DNA of 64,000 bases from Conexibacter woesei Iso977N (GTDB lineage: Bacteria > Actinomycetota > Thermoleophilia > Solirubrobacterales > Solirubrobacteraceae): contig NZ_AUKG01000005.1 of NCBI RefSeq assembly GCF_000424625.1, positions 62,001 to 126,000 of the forward strand, read 5' to 3'. The position numbers were made by a program, and so were the translations under genes. Below, piece after piece: positions 29,828 through 39,006 of the stretch (position 1 is the stretch's first letter; each line of letters opens with the position of its first letter). The notes beneath the pieces are model-generated. The model saw only the letters and a list, made by a program, of their open reading frames with translations. It had not been told where the DNA came from and did not search any database.

Positions 29828-30559
29828 CTAGGCCGGCGAGAGCAGGCGCTCGGTGACCGGGTCCACGAGGTGGGCCGGGTCGCCGCGCAGGAGCCAGCCG
29901 TCCTCGGTGCGCTCCAGCAGGTGGTCGCGCGAGAGGTCGCCCAGCGCGGACGTGACCGACGGGCGGCGGGCGCCGACGAGGCGGGCCAGCGCCGAGTGGG
30001 TCAGGCCCATCGGGACCAGGACGCCGTCGGGCGTGACGCGGCCCCAGCGCTCGGCCAGCGCCCAGAGCGCGAGCAGCAGCCGGTCCTCCAGGCGCACGAG
30101 CTGGTTGACGACGAGCCGGACCGCCAGGCCGCGGTGGCGGCGCGCCGTGCGGGCGAAGAGCGCATCGACGACCGGCGGGAAGCGCACCACGAGGTGCAGG
30201 AAGCGCTCGTCGAGGACCGCGAGGCGCAGCGGCTCCAGGACCGTCCAGCGCGCGACGAGCGGCAGCTCGGACGCGGCGGCGTCGGTGTCCCACGGCCGCA
30301 GGATGTCGCCGAAGCCGAGCACCTCGGTCGAGGCGCGGCGGCCGAGGTCGAGGTCGCGCAGCAGCAGGCCATCGAGGATCAGCAGGCCCAGCGGCGTGCC
30401 GGCGGGATCGATCGCGCCGGCCGCGTCCCAGCGACCGGTCGGGACGCGGAGCGTCTCGGCGACGAGCTGGTGCAGCGCGCGCTGCTGGTCCTCGGGCGCG
30501 AGTCGATCCCCGAGTTCCGGGTCGAGATCGAGCAGGCGGACGAGGTCGTGGGCAGCCAC
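29828..30559 (-). CDS. Crp/Fnr-like transcriptional regulator
   Basis: 243 residues. The N-terminal half (residues about 30-120) fits a cyclic-nucleotide-binding-like beta barrel, though the canonical phosphate-binding cassette (GE..RxA) is not clear: GFGDILRPWDTDAAAS occupies that place. A dimer helix (FFARTARRHRGLAVRLVV-like) leads to a winged helix-turn-helix (MGLTHSALARLVGARRPSVTSALGDL). It lies 30 bp upstream of the hydrolase-cyclase gene on the same strand, so a cyclase-receptor pair is a reasonable but unproven idea. Confidence 0.78.
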   Translation of the reverse strand: MAAHDLVRLLDLDPELGDRLAPEDQQRALHQLVAETLRVPTGRWDAAGAIDPAGTPLGLLILDGLLLRDLDLGRRASTEVLGFGDILRPWDTDAAASELPLVARWTVLEPLRLAVLDERFLHLVVRFPPVVDALFARTARRHRGLAVRLVVNQLVRLEDRLLLALWALAERWGRVTPDGVLVPMGLTHSALARLVGARRPSVTSALGDLSRDHLLERTEDGWLLRGDPAHLVDPVTERLLSPA

Positions 30560-30642
30560 TGCCCGCGCCAGGCTTCCCGCCAGGTGTCCGCGCTAATCCC
30601 TCTGGACGTTGGTTCGAGGGCTGACCGGGTAGCCGAGCCGCG

Positions 30643-30795
30643 ATGTCGCCGCTGCCACCTTCCGGACCGAATCCCGGTCCATCGCCGACCCCGGCGCCCG
30701 CGCCCACGCCCACGCCCACGCCCACGCCGCCGGGTGCGCCGACGCCGCAGCCGGGACCGCCGCCGGGTCCTCCGGGGCCGGGGCCGCAGATCTGA
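30643..30795 (+). CDS. Possible proline-rich microprotein
   Basis: ATG to TGA frame of 50 residues, almost half Pro: PTPAPAPTPTPTPTPPGAPT and GPPPGPPGPGPQI. The DNA includes four CCCACG-type hexamers in tandem. There is no strong Shine-Dalgarno and no recognised domain. It lies between the Crp-like gene and the inverted-repeat element. It may be a real exposed or linker-like peptide or chance translation of low-complexity DNA. Confidence 0.25.
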   Translation: MSPLPPSGPNPGPSPTPAPAPTPTPTPTPPGAPTPQPGPPPGPPGPGPQI

Positions 30796-30823
30796 TCTGG
30801 CCGCGGGGTGTTGGTGGCGCTCC

Positions 30824-31274
30824 GGCGCGGCGGTGGGTGGCGTTCAGCGCGGCCGTGTCGCTGGTGGTGCGGGGCGTAGCTTGGAGGGCATCGATGGGAG
30901 AAGGCGTTGGCGGTCGCGCCGCCGCTGGCGGTGTGGCTCGGCGTGGGGGCGGTGCGGGCGGGTCTCCTGGGCCTCGCGTAGGGCTCCGGGCGCCGTTCGG
31001 GCCCGAACCCAAGCGTCAACGGTGCACAGTGGTTCGCATAGAGCCCAAATGCACCGTTGACCCCCTCAACGGCAGTCCGGCGTCCCATACGAACACCAAA
31101 CTGCCGCCGACCAACCCGTTCGGCCCCGAACCCCGCCCCCAGTCCCGGCGAGCAGCCCAGCCACACCACCAACGCTGGCGCCGCCTCCAGCGCAGCTCGC
31201 CATCGATGCCCTCCCAACCAACGCTCCAAGCCGCCAGCAACACGGCCGCGCTGAACACCACCCACCGCCGCGCC
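30824..31274. repeat. 450-bp imperfect inverted repeat in a non-coding gap
   Basis: The 763-bp gap between the Crp-like and CsoR-like genes holds a large pseudo-palindrome. Outer arms 30824-30867 and 31231-31274 match at 41 of 44 positions in inverted orientation. Further inverted matches include GAGGGCATCGATGG (near 30884 and 31213) and GGTGTGGCT (near 30930 and 31166). Near the centre a perfect 11-bp stem (TCAACGGTGCA / TGCACCGTTGA) spans 31016-31026 and 31050-31060. A near-palindromic 18-mer beginning CCGTTCGG occurs at 30993 and 31116 with one mismatch. No transposase remnant is visible. It may be a MITE-like element or an ancient inverted duplication. Confidence 0.7.
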
Positions 31275-31322
31275 GCACCACCACCCACGCCCCGCGCAGA
31301 ACAGCGAAGCGAAGCCTCCGCC

Positions 31323-31619
31323 CTACCCCCGCCGCATCAACCGCCCCACGGCCGCCATCAACTCCTCCGTCTTCTCGGCCTTCGCCCCCTCGTCGGGCGC
31401 GCCCATCACGCAGTGGTTGGCGTGCTGGTCGAGCAGCCCGAGCGCGACCTTGTCGAGCGCGGCCTGCACCGCGCTGATCTGGGTGAGGACGTCGATGCAG
31501 TAGCGCTCGTCCTCCACCATCCCCTCGATGCCGCGGACCTGGCCCTCGACGCGCCGCAGGCGCTTGAGCAGCTGGTCCTTGGTGGCGGAGTAGCCACGGG
31601 TTGCCGGAGCGTCAGCCAT
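31323..31619 (-). CDS. CsoR/RcnR-family metal-sensing repressor
   Basis: 98-residue all-helical DUF156 protein. The family core TKDQLLKRLRRVEGQVRGIEGMVEDERYC... is present, with the ligand set Cys in RYCIDVLTQ and His/Cys in HANHCV, which matches the Cys-His-Cys Cu(I) site of CsoR. Such repressors release DNA on binding Cu(I), persulfide or formaldehyde-type ligands. No copper ATPase or chaperone is adjacent, so the controlled gene is not evident; autoregulation is possible. Confidence 0.88.
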   Translation of the reverse strand: MADAPATRGYSATKDQLLKRLRRVEGQVRGIEGMVEDERYCIDVLTQISAVQAALDKVALGLLDQHANHCVMGAPDEGAKAEKTEELMAAVGRLMRRG

Positions 31620-31674
31620 AGGTCACCCAGGATACCGCCCCGGGGTACTCGGACCATTAGGGTCCCGCGCTCCG

Positions 31675-32703
31675 ATGCAGCCGATCTTCGACGGCCACCA
31701 CGACGCGCTCACGCGCGCCGACCACGCGAACCTGGTGACCGGCCGCGACGGCGGTCACCTCGACCTGCCGCGCGCGGCGGCCGGCGGGCTGGTCGCCTCG
31801 ATGTGGGCGATCTTCTGCTCGGGCCCGGGCGGCGTCGACCTCGACTTCGAGGCGGCTCCCGGCGGCGGCTACGACATCCCGCTCGATCCCGAGGTCCCGC
31901 ACGACTTCGCCGCCGCCGAGGCGACCGCCGCGGCCGGGCGCCTGCTCGCGCTGGAGCGCGCCGGCCACCTGCGCGTCGCGCGCAGCGTCGCCGACCTCGA
32001 CGCCGCCGCCGACGGGAGCGGCCCGCACGCCGCGGTCATGCACCTCGAGGGTGCCGAGCCGCTGGACATTTCGCTCGAAGCGCTCGACGCCTGGCACGCC
32101 ATGGGCCTGCGCTCGGTCGGCCCCGTCTGGAGCCGCCCCAACCGCTTCGGGAACGGCGTCCCGTTCAGGTTCCCGCACTCGCCCGACACCGGCGAGGGCC
32201 TGACCGACGCAGGCCGCGCGCTGGTCAGGAAGCTCAACGCCTACAACATGGTCGTCGACCTGTCGCACTTGAACACGCGCGGCTTCTGGGACGTCGCCGG
32301 GATCACCGACGCGCCGCTGATCGCCACCCACTGCGGCGCCCACGCGGTCGCACCCGCCTCGCGCAACCTCACCGACGACCAGCTCGACGAGATCGGCAGG
32401 ACCAACGGGTTGGTCGGCATCCCCTACATCGTGGACTTCCTGCGCCCCGACGGGAAGCTCGACGCCGACACGCCGCTGACCCAGGTCGTCGCCCACGTCC
32501 GCCACGTCGCCGACCGCATCGGCGCCGGCCACGTCGCACTCGGCTCCGACTTCGACGGCGGCGTGATCCCGCAGGAGCTCGGCGACGTCGCCGGACTCCC
32601 GAAGCTCCTCGACGCGCTGCGCGCCGGCGGCTTCACCGAGGCCGAGGTCGCCGGCATCGCCTGGAACAACTGGCGCCGCGTGCTCGCGGCGACCTGGGCC
32701 TAG
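31675..32703 (+). CDS. Peptidase M19 / membrane dipeptidase family protein
   Basis: 342-residue metal-dependent amidohydrolase-fold dipeptidase. Binuclear site residues are visible: FDGHHDALTR at the N-terminus (usual DGHND), the bridging Glu in VMHLEGAEPLD, His in ATHCGAHAVAPASRNLTDDQ, and the Asp in HVALGSDFDGGV. Renal-dipeptidase relatives cleave dipeptides, sometimes D-amino-acid ones. No signal peptide, so probably cytoplasmic. The stop overlaps the convergent hxlR-type gene by four bases. Confidence 0.88.
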   Translation: MQPIFDGHHDALTRADHANLVTGRDGGHLDLPRAAAGGLVASMWAIFCSGPGGVDLDFEAAPGGGYDIPLDPEVPHDFAAAEATAAAGRLLALERAGHLRVARSVADLDAAADGSGPHAAVMHLEGAEPLDISLEALDAWHAMGLRSVGPVWSRPNRFGNGVPFRFPHSPDTGEGLTDAGRALVRKLNAYNMVVDLSHLNTRGFWDVAGITDAPLIATHCGAHAVAPASRNLTDDQLDEIGRTNGLVGIPYIVDFLRPDGKLDADTPLTQVVAHVRHVADRIGAGHVALGSDFDGGVIPQELGDVAGLPKLLDALRAGGFTEAEVAGIAWNNWRRVLAATWA

Positions 32704-33122
32704 CGCAGCTCCTCGCCGCACACGCGGCACGTGAACCTCGACACCGGATCGACCTGGTGGTCGTGGTGCGGGAAGCGGTGCGTGCAGCCGTCGTCGATCT
32801 CGGCGTACGACCACTCCTGGATCGCCATCAGCACCGGCGACAGCGCGCGCCCGCGCTTGGTCAGGTGGTACTCGTCGCGCGGCGGGCGCTCGCTGTACGG
32901 GCGTCGCTCCAGGATCCCCGCCTCCACCAGCGACCGCAGGCGCGCGCTGAGGATGTCGCGCGGCGCGCCGGTCGCGCGCTGGATCTGCGAGAAGCGGTGG
33001 TTGCCCCAGAACATCTCGCGCACGACCAGCAGCGCCCAGCGCTCGCCGATCAGCTCCAGCGCGTCGGCGATGGCGCACGGCCGCGGCTCGGCGACGGCGG
33101 TCGGTTCGGTTTCCGGACTCAC
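32700..33122 (-). CDS. HxlR-family winged-helix transcriptional regulator
   Basis: 140 residues. The family head PCAIADALELIGERWALLVV with its conserved Cys is followed by the wHTH (FSQIQRATGAPRDILSARLRSLVEAGILERRPY) and the wing (DEYHLTKRGRAL). The C-terminus adds a possible metal-binding tail (CTHRFPHHDHQVD, CRVCGEEL), which is unusual for plain HxlR proteins. It is divergent from the thiolase with 60 bp between starts, so control of that gene is likely. Confidence 0.88.
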   Translation of the reverse strand: MSPETEPTAVAEPRPCAIADALELIGERWALLVVREMFWGNHRFSQIQRATGAPRDILSARLRSLVEAGILERRPYSERPPRDEYHLTKRGRALSPVLMAIQEWSYAEIDDGCTHRFPHHDHQVDPVSRFTCRVCGEELR

Positions 33123-33154
33123 TCTTGCTAGGCTACCGCCGGTCGCACCTCAGT

Positions 33155-33169
33155 TGGATTTTCAAACCA
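33155..33169. promoter_or_regulatory. Candidate HxlR operator
   Basis: TGGATTTTCAAACCA, an AT-rich imperfect palindrome (5 of 7 arm positions) in the 60-bp divergent region between the HxlR-type gene and the thiolase, 14 bp upstream of the thiolase ATG. The AT-richness stands out in this genome. Confidence 0.35.
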
Positions 33170-33182
33170 TGGAGGAACACCG

Positions 33183-34355
<1,173 letters not shown>

Positions 34356-34416
34356 CGCCACGGCAACATCTCGTTGACAGCGGCGGCGCGCCAGGCCAAT
34401 ACCTTGCGCGCCGCCT

Positions 34417-35205
34417 ATGAACCTCCGCCGTACCTCCACCGCCGTCCTGGCCCTCGCCGCCGTCGCCGCCGCGCCGGCCGCCGCCCAGGCCAAGACCACC
34501 AAGAACGTCAAGCCGCTGCGCGTCCTCGTCTCCAACGACGACGGCGTCAGGGCGCCGGGCATCGACGCGCTCGTCACCGCGCTGCGCAAGCTGCCGAAGG
34601 TCACCGTGACCGTCGTCGCGCCCGCCGCGAACCAGTCCGGCACCGGCGGCAAGACCACGCCCGGCGCGCTGACCGCGACCAAGACCACCACCAAGTCCGG
34701 CTACCCGGCGATCGCCGTCAAGGGCTTCCCGGCCGACTCGGTGAACTACGCGTTCAGCAAGGTCATCAAGAAGTCCAAGGTCGACCTCGTCATCGCCGGG
34801 ATCAACGCGGGCGCGAACCTCGGCCCGTTCGTCGACCTCTCCGGCACCGTCGGCGCCGCCCGCGCGGGCGCGGCCCACGGCGTCGCGGCGCTCGCGACCT
34901 CCGCGGGCACGCCGACCATCACGAACTTCGCCGACGCCGCCAAGCAGACGACCGCGTGGGTCACGGCCAACCGGACCAGGTTGAAGGCCTCGACGGTCCA
35001 GAACCTCAACATCCCGCAGTGCTCGGCCGGCCACGCCCGCGGCACGACGCCCGCGACGAGCACCGCCCAGACGCCCGCGAACGCCAACGTCTTCGCGACC
35101 GTCGACTGCACGCAGAGCACCGCCGCGTCCAGGGACGAGATCACGTCCTTCCTCGCCGGCTTCGCGACGCTGACGAAGATCCCGGCGAAGCCCGCCGCCG
35201 CGTAG
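34417..35205 (+). CDS. Secreted SurE-like 5'/3'-nucleotidase
   Basis: 262 residues with a signal peptide (STAVLALAAVAAAPAAAQA). The mature part has the SurE survival-protein fold with its metal and substrate residues: VSNDDGVRAPGI (metal Asp pair), PAANQSGTGGKTT (Ser), AGINAGANLGP (Asn), and LSGTVGAARAG. Standard SurE is cytoplasmic, so export is unusual. It could release phosphate from extracellular nucleotides or polyphosphate. It starts 61 bp after the thiolase. Confidence 0.82.
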   Translation: MNLRRTSTAVLALAAVAAAPAAAQAKTTKNVKPLRVLVSNDDGVRAPGIDALVTALRKLPKVTVTVVAPAANQSGTGGKTTPGALTATKTTTKSGYPAIAVKGFPADSVNYAFSKVIKKSKVDLVIAGINAGANLGPFVDLSGTVGAARAGAAHGVAALATSAGTPTITNFADAAKQTTAWVTANRTRLKASTVQNLNIPQCSAGHARGTTPATSTAQTPANANVFATVDCTQSTAASRDEITSFLAGFATLTKIPAKPAAA

Positions 35206-35217
35206 CCAGTCCTACAA

Positions 35218-37470
35218 CTACGCAGCGCTGCCGACCGCGCCGCCCAGGCGCGCGTCCAGCTCGGCCACCGCGGCCCGGATGTCCTCGGGCCGCGTCGGCC
35301 GGGCGTACAGGAAGCCCTGGCCGAAGTCGCAGCCCAGCGCCTCGACGACCTGCGACTGCGCCTCGGTCTCGACGCCCTCGGCGACGACGCCGAAGCGCAG
35401 CGTCCGCGCCATGTCGCAGACCGCACGCACGATCGCCGCGGCCTCGCGCGAGGACGCAAGCGACGTGATGAACTGGCGGTCGAGCTTCAGCGCGTTGAGC
35501 GGCAGGTCGCGCAGGCAGGCCAGCGACGACTGCCCGACGCCGAAGTCGTCCAGGGCGATCCGGACCCCGTGGTCGTTGAGCGCGTCGAGCGTCGCGTTGG
35601 CGACGTCCGGGTCCTCCATCACGGCCGACTCGGTGACCTCGACGATCAGCCGGTCGGGCGCGAGCGCCAGCTCGTCGAGCAGCGCGAAGATCTCGTCGGC
35701 CAGCCCCGGGCGCGACAGCTGCACGCGCGACACGTTGACCGACATCCCCATCTTGGTCGCGAACCCGGAATCGTGCCAGCGGCGCAGCTGGGTCAGCGCC
35801 TCGCGCATGACCCACTGGCCCAGCGGCTCGATCAGCCCGTGCTGCTCGGCGAGCGGGATGAAGCGCCCGGGCCCGATCTCGCCGCGCTCGGGATGGGTCC
35901 AGCGCACGAGCGCCTCGAAGCCGGACGCCTGGCGGCGGCCGAGGTGGACCAGCGGCTGGTACTCGAGCCGCAGCTGGCCGTTCTCGATCGCCTCGCGCAG
36001 GTCGTTGGTCAGCGCGATCCGCTCGACGGTCTCGGCGCGCATCGCGTCGTCGAACAGCTCGGAGCGCCCGCCGCCCGCGCGCTTGGCGCGGTACATGGCG
36101 ACGCCGGCGTCGCGCAGCAGGTCCTCGCTCTCGTCCGACGCGGTCGGCGCGGCGAGCGCGATCCCGATCGACGCGCTCAGCCGCAGCGTGGCGCCGGAGA
36201 GCTCCACCGGCTCGCCGACGACGGCGAGCAGCCGCTCGGCGACCCTGACCGACTCGGCCGGGTCCTCCAGCCCCTCCAGCAGGATCGCGTACTCGTCGCC
36301 GCCGAGGCGCGCGAGCGTGTCGGACGGCCGCAGCGCCTCGCTCAACCGCGGCGCCAAGGCCCGCAGGAGCGCGTCGCCGGCGACGTGGCCGAGCGAGTCG
36401 TTGACGCCCTTGAAGTCGTCGAGGTCGAAGTGCAGGACCGCGACCCAGCGCGCCTCGCGGCGGCGCCGCGCCAGCGCGAGCCGCAGCCGGTCGAGCAGCA
36501 GCGCCCGGTTGGGCAGCTGCGTCAGGGGATCATGGAGGGCTTGGTGGCGCAGCCCGCGCTCGGCGGCGAGGCGGCGCAGCGCGCCGGTCAGCACGTTGGC
36601 GACCGACTGCAGGAACGCGAGGTCGTCGTCGTCGAACTTGCGCGGCGCGGTCGCGTACATGCCGAGCACGCCGAACGGCGCCTCGTCCTCGCCCGCGACC
36701 GGGACGACCATGCCGGAGGCCAGCCCGCGCGCCCGCAGCGCCCTGACGTCGAAGCGCGTCTCGTTCGCGACGTCGCGGACGACGACCGGCGCGCTGCGCT
36801 CCAGCGTGCAGCGCGAGTGCTGGATGTCGAGCCGCGCGGCGGCGGACTCGCCGGGGTCGTCGGCGTGGGCGCCCGCGAGGTGGCGCGGTGCGGCGCTGCC
36901 GGGCTCGACGGCCGACAGGCCGGCGAGCGAGACGTCCAAGGTGTTGGTGATCGCCCGGACCGTCGCGCTGGCGAGCGCGTCGAAGTCCTGCTCGATCAGC
37001 GCGAGCTGCGACAGGCGCGCGAGCGCGGTCTGCTGCCCGGCGCGGCGAGCCGCGCGCTCCTCGGCGACCCTGCGGCCGCTGACGTCCTGGAGCTGGCCGA
37101 TCGTGTACATCGGGTTGCCGTCGTGGTCGCGGACCAGCGCCATCGTCGTCTCGCCCCAGATCACGTGGCCGGCGGCGTGGCGGTACGGGCGGTCGAACTG
37201 GTAGCGCTCGATCTGGCCGGTGCGCAGGTGCTCCCAGCTCTGCGAGATCGCCTCGCCGTCGGGGTGGTGGACGAGCGCCATGCCGCCTTCGATCAGCTGC
37301 TCGGACGAGTAGCCGAGCAGCTCGGTCAGCGCGCGGTTGACCCGCAGGAAGGAGCCGTCGAGCCCGACGATGGCCATGCTGATGCCGGCCTCCTCGAACG
37401 CGATGCGGAAGCGGGCTTCGGCCTCCTGCAGCGTCGCAGGGTCGTGCGGCTCTGTGCGGACGTGATCCAC
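35218..37470 (-). CDS. PAS-GAF-GGDEF-EAL cyclic-di-GMP signalling protein
   Basis: 750 residues. A PAS/PAC sensor (about 15-140, FEEAGISMAIVGLDGSFLRV), a GAF domain (about 155-300), GGDEF (about 310-470) with ARLGGDEYAILLEG and an RPSD inhibitory I-site five residues before it, and EAL (about 485-735) with GFEALVRW, VNVSRVQLS, EVTESAVMEDP, ALDDFGVG, LKLDRQFI and AEGVETEAQ. Both catalytic motifs look intact, so it may synthesise and degrade c-di-GMP depending on the sensed signal. No membrane helix is seen. Start is GTG. Confidence 0.93.
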   Translation of the reverse strand: MDHVRTEPHDPATLQEAEARFRIAFEEAGISMAIVGLDGSFLRVNRALTELLGYSSEQLIEGGMALVHHPDGEAISQSWEHLRTGQIERYQFDRPYRHAAGHVIWGETTMALVRDHDGNPMYTIGQLQDVSGRRVAEERAARRAGQQTALARLSQLALIEQDFDALASATVRAITNTLDVSLAGLSAVEPGSAAPRHLAGAHADDPGESAAARLDIQHSRCTLERSAPVVVRDVANETRFDVRALRARGLASGMVVPVAGEDEAPFGVLGMYATAPRKFDDDDLAFLQSVANVLTGALRRLAAERGLRHQALHDPLTQLPNRALLLDRLRLALARRRREARWVAVLHFDLDDFKGVNDSLGHVAGDALLRALAPRLSEALRPSDTLARLGGDEYAILLEGLEDPAESVRVAERLLAVVGEPVELSGATLRLSASIGIALAAPTASDESEDLLRDAGVAMYRAKRAGGGRSELFDDAMRAETVERIALTNDLREAIENGQLRLEYQPLVHLGRRQASGFEALVRWTHPERGEIGPGRFIPLAEQHGLIEPLGQWVMREALTQLRRWHDSGFATKMGMSVNVSRVQLSRPGLADEIFALLDELALAPDRLIVEVTESAVMEDPDVANATLDALNDHGVRIALDDFGVGQSSLACLRDLPLNALKLDRQFITSLASSREAAAIVRAVCDMARTLRFGVVAEGVETEAQSQVVEALGCDFGQGFLYARPTRPEDIRAAVAELDARLGGAVGSAA

Positions 37471-37557
37471 CAGACGTGGTATTCGGTCGCTCCAGGGTCG
37501 TCCTGAAGCGACCGGTCCGCCCCGAACGTCCAGTGCGGCGCTGCGAAGCCGAAGCTC

Positions 37558-39006
37558 CTATCCGAGCTTGATCATCGCGTGCTTGATCCGCGTGTAGTCC
37601 TCGAGCCCGTAGATCGAGAGGTCCTTGCCGTAGCCGGACTCCCCGAAGCCGCCGTGCGGCATCTCGGACAGGAACGGCAGGTGGTCGTTGACCCAGACGC
37701 AGCCGAAGTCGAGCTGGCGGATCGCGTCCATCGCGATGCCGACGTCGCGCGTCCACACGCTCGCGGCCAGGCCGTAGGGCACGTCGTTGGCGAGGCGGAA
37801 CGCCTCCTCGGCGTCGGCGCGCTGGACCGTGACGACCGGGCCGAAGACCTCGTTCTGGACGATCTCGCTGGTCTGCTCGACGCCCGCGATGACCGTCGGC
37901 TGGACGAAGAACCCGGCCTCGCGCCCGGCGCTGCCGCCGGTGACGACCTCGGCGCCCGAACCGCTCGCCCGCTCCAGGAAGCCGAGGATCCGCTCCTGCT
38001 GGCGCGCGCTGATGACCGGCCCCATCTCGACCTGCATGCCCTCGGCGGGGTCGCCGACGACCAGCGACGCCGCGGCGGCGCTCAGCTCGCTGACGACCGC
38101 GTCGTACACCTTGGGCCCGGCGATCACGCGCGTGGCCGCGGTGCAGTCCTGGCCGGAGTTCAGGAACGACGCGACGCGCAGCCCCTCGGCGACCGCCTTG
38201 GGGTCGGCGTCGTCGAAGACGACGACCGGCGCCTTGCCGCCCAGCTCCAGGTGCACGCGCTTGAGCGTGTCGGCCGCGGTGCGGGCGATCCACTTGCCGG
38301 TCCCGACGCTGCCGGTCAAGGACACCATGCTGATCTCGGGGTGCTGGACGATGTGCGCGCCGACGCCCGGGCCGTCGCCGGTCACCACGTTCAGGACACC
38401 CTTGGGCAGCACGTCGACCAGCAGCTCGGCGAAGCGCAGCGTCGAGACCGGCGTCAGCTCCGACGGCTTCAACACCACCACGTTGCCCGCGGCCAGCGCC
38501 GGCGCGATCTTCCAGATCGCCATCATCAACGGGTAGTTCCACGGCGCGATCTGCCCCACGATGCCCAGCGGCTCGCGGCGCACGAACGACGTGTGGTCGG
38601 GCGAGTACTCGCCCGCGCTCGGGCCGGTCAGCGTCCGCGCCGCGCCCGCGAAGAAGCGCAGCTCGTCGGCGCAGATCGGCAGCTCCTCGGCGGCCAGCGA
38701 CTGCGGCTTGCCGACGTTGAGCGACTCCAGCGCCGCCAGCTCGTCGCTGTGGGCGTCGATGACCGCGGCCATCGCCAGCAGCCGCTCCTGGCGCTCGCCC
38801 GGCGTGGTGTCGCGCCACGGGATCCGCGCCGCGCGCGCGGCGGCGACCGCGCGCTCGACGTCGGGCTGCCCGCCCTCGGGCACGCGCGCGATGACCTGCC
38901 CCGTCGCCGGGTTCAGGATCTCGCGCGTCGCGCCGTCGACGCCGCCGACGAGCTCGCCGCCGACCAGGTTCTTGTAGTCCTTGATCGTCGCTTCGGTCGC
39001 GCTCAC
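37558..39006 (-). CDS. 4-aminobutyraldehyde-type aldehyde dehydrogenase
   Basis: 482-residue NAD(P)-dependent ALDH oxidising an amino-aldehyde to GABA (or 3-aminopropanal to beta-alanine). Catalytic Cys is in NSGQDCTAATR and the general-base Glu in HLELGGKAPVVV. The C-terminal stretch WVNDHLPFLSEMPHGGFGES and YGLEDYTRIKHAM closely matches the PatD/gamma-aminobutyraldehyde dehydrogenase group. The GTG start overlaps the aminotransferase stop as GTGA. Third gene of the coupled amine operon. Confidence 0.88.
   Translation of the reverse strand: MSATEATIKDYKNLVGGELVGGVDGATREILNPATGQVIARVPEGGQPDVERAVAAARAARIPWRDTTPGERQERLLAMAAVIDAHSDELAALESLNVGKPQSLAAEELPICADELRFFAGAARTLTGPSAGEYSPDHTSFVRREPLGIVGQIAPWNYPLMMAIWKIAPALAAGNVVVLKPSELTPVSTLRFAELLVDVLPKGVLNVVTGDGPGVGAHIVQHPEISMVSLTGSVGTGKWIARTAADTLKRVHLELGGKAPVVVFDDADPKAVAEGLRVASFLNSGQDCTAATRVIAGPKVYDAVVSELSAAAASLVVGDPAEGMQVEMGPVISARQQERILGFLERASGSGAEVVTGGSAGREAGFFVQPTVIAGVEQTSEIVQNEVFGPVVTVQRADAEEAFRLANDVPYGLAASVWTRDVGIAMDAIRQLDFGCVWVNDHLPFLSEMPHGGFGESGYGKDLSIYGLEDYTRIKHAMIKLG

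Noticed and set aside
29811-31265. 484-codon minus-strand frame through the gap before the Crp-like gene
   Set aside because: Shadow of the Crp-like gene and the inverted repeat; the translation is low-complexity and its N-terminus mirrors the opposite arm.
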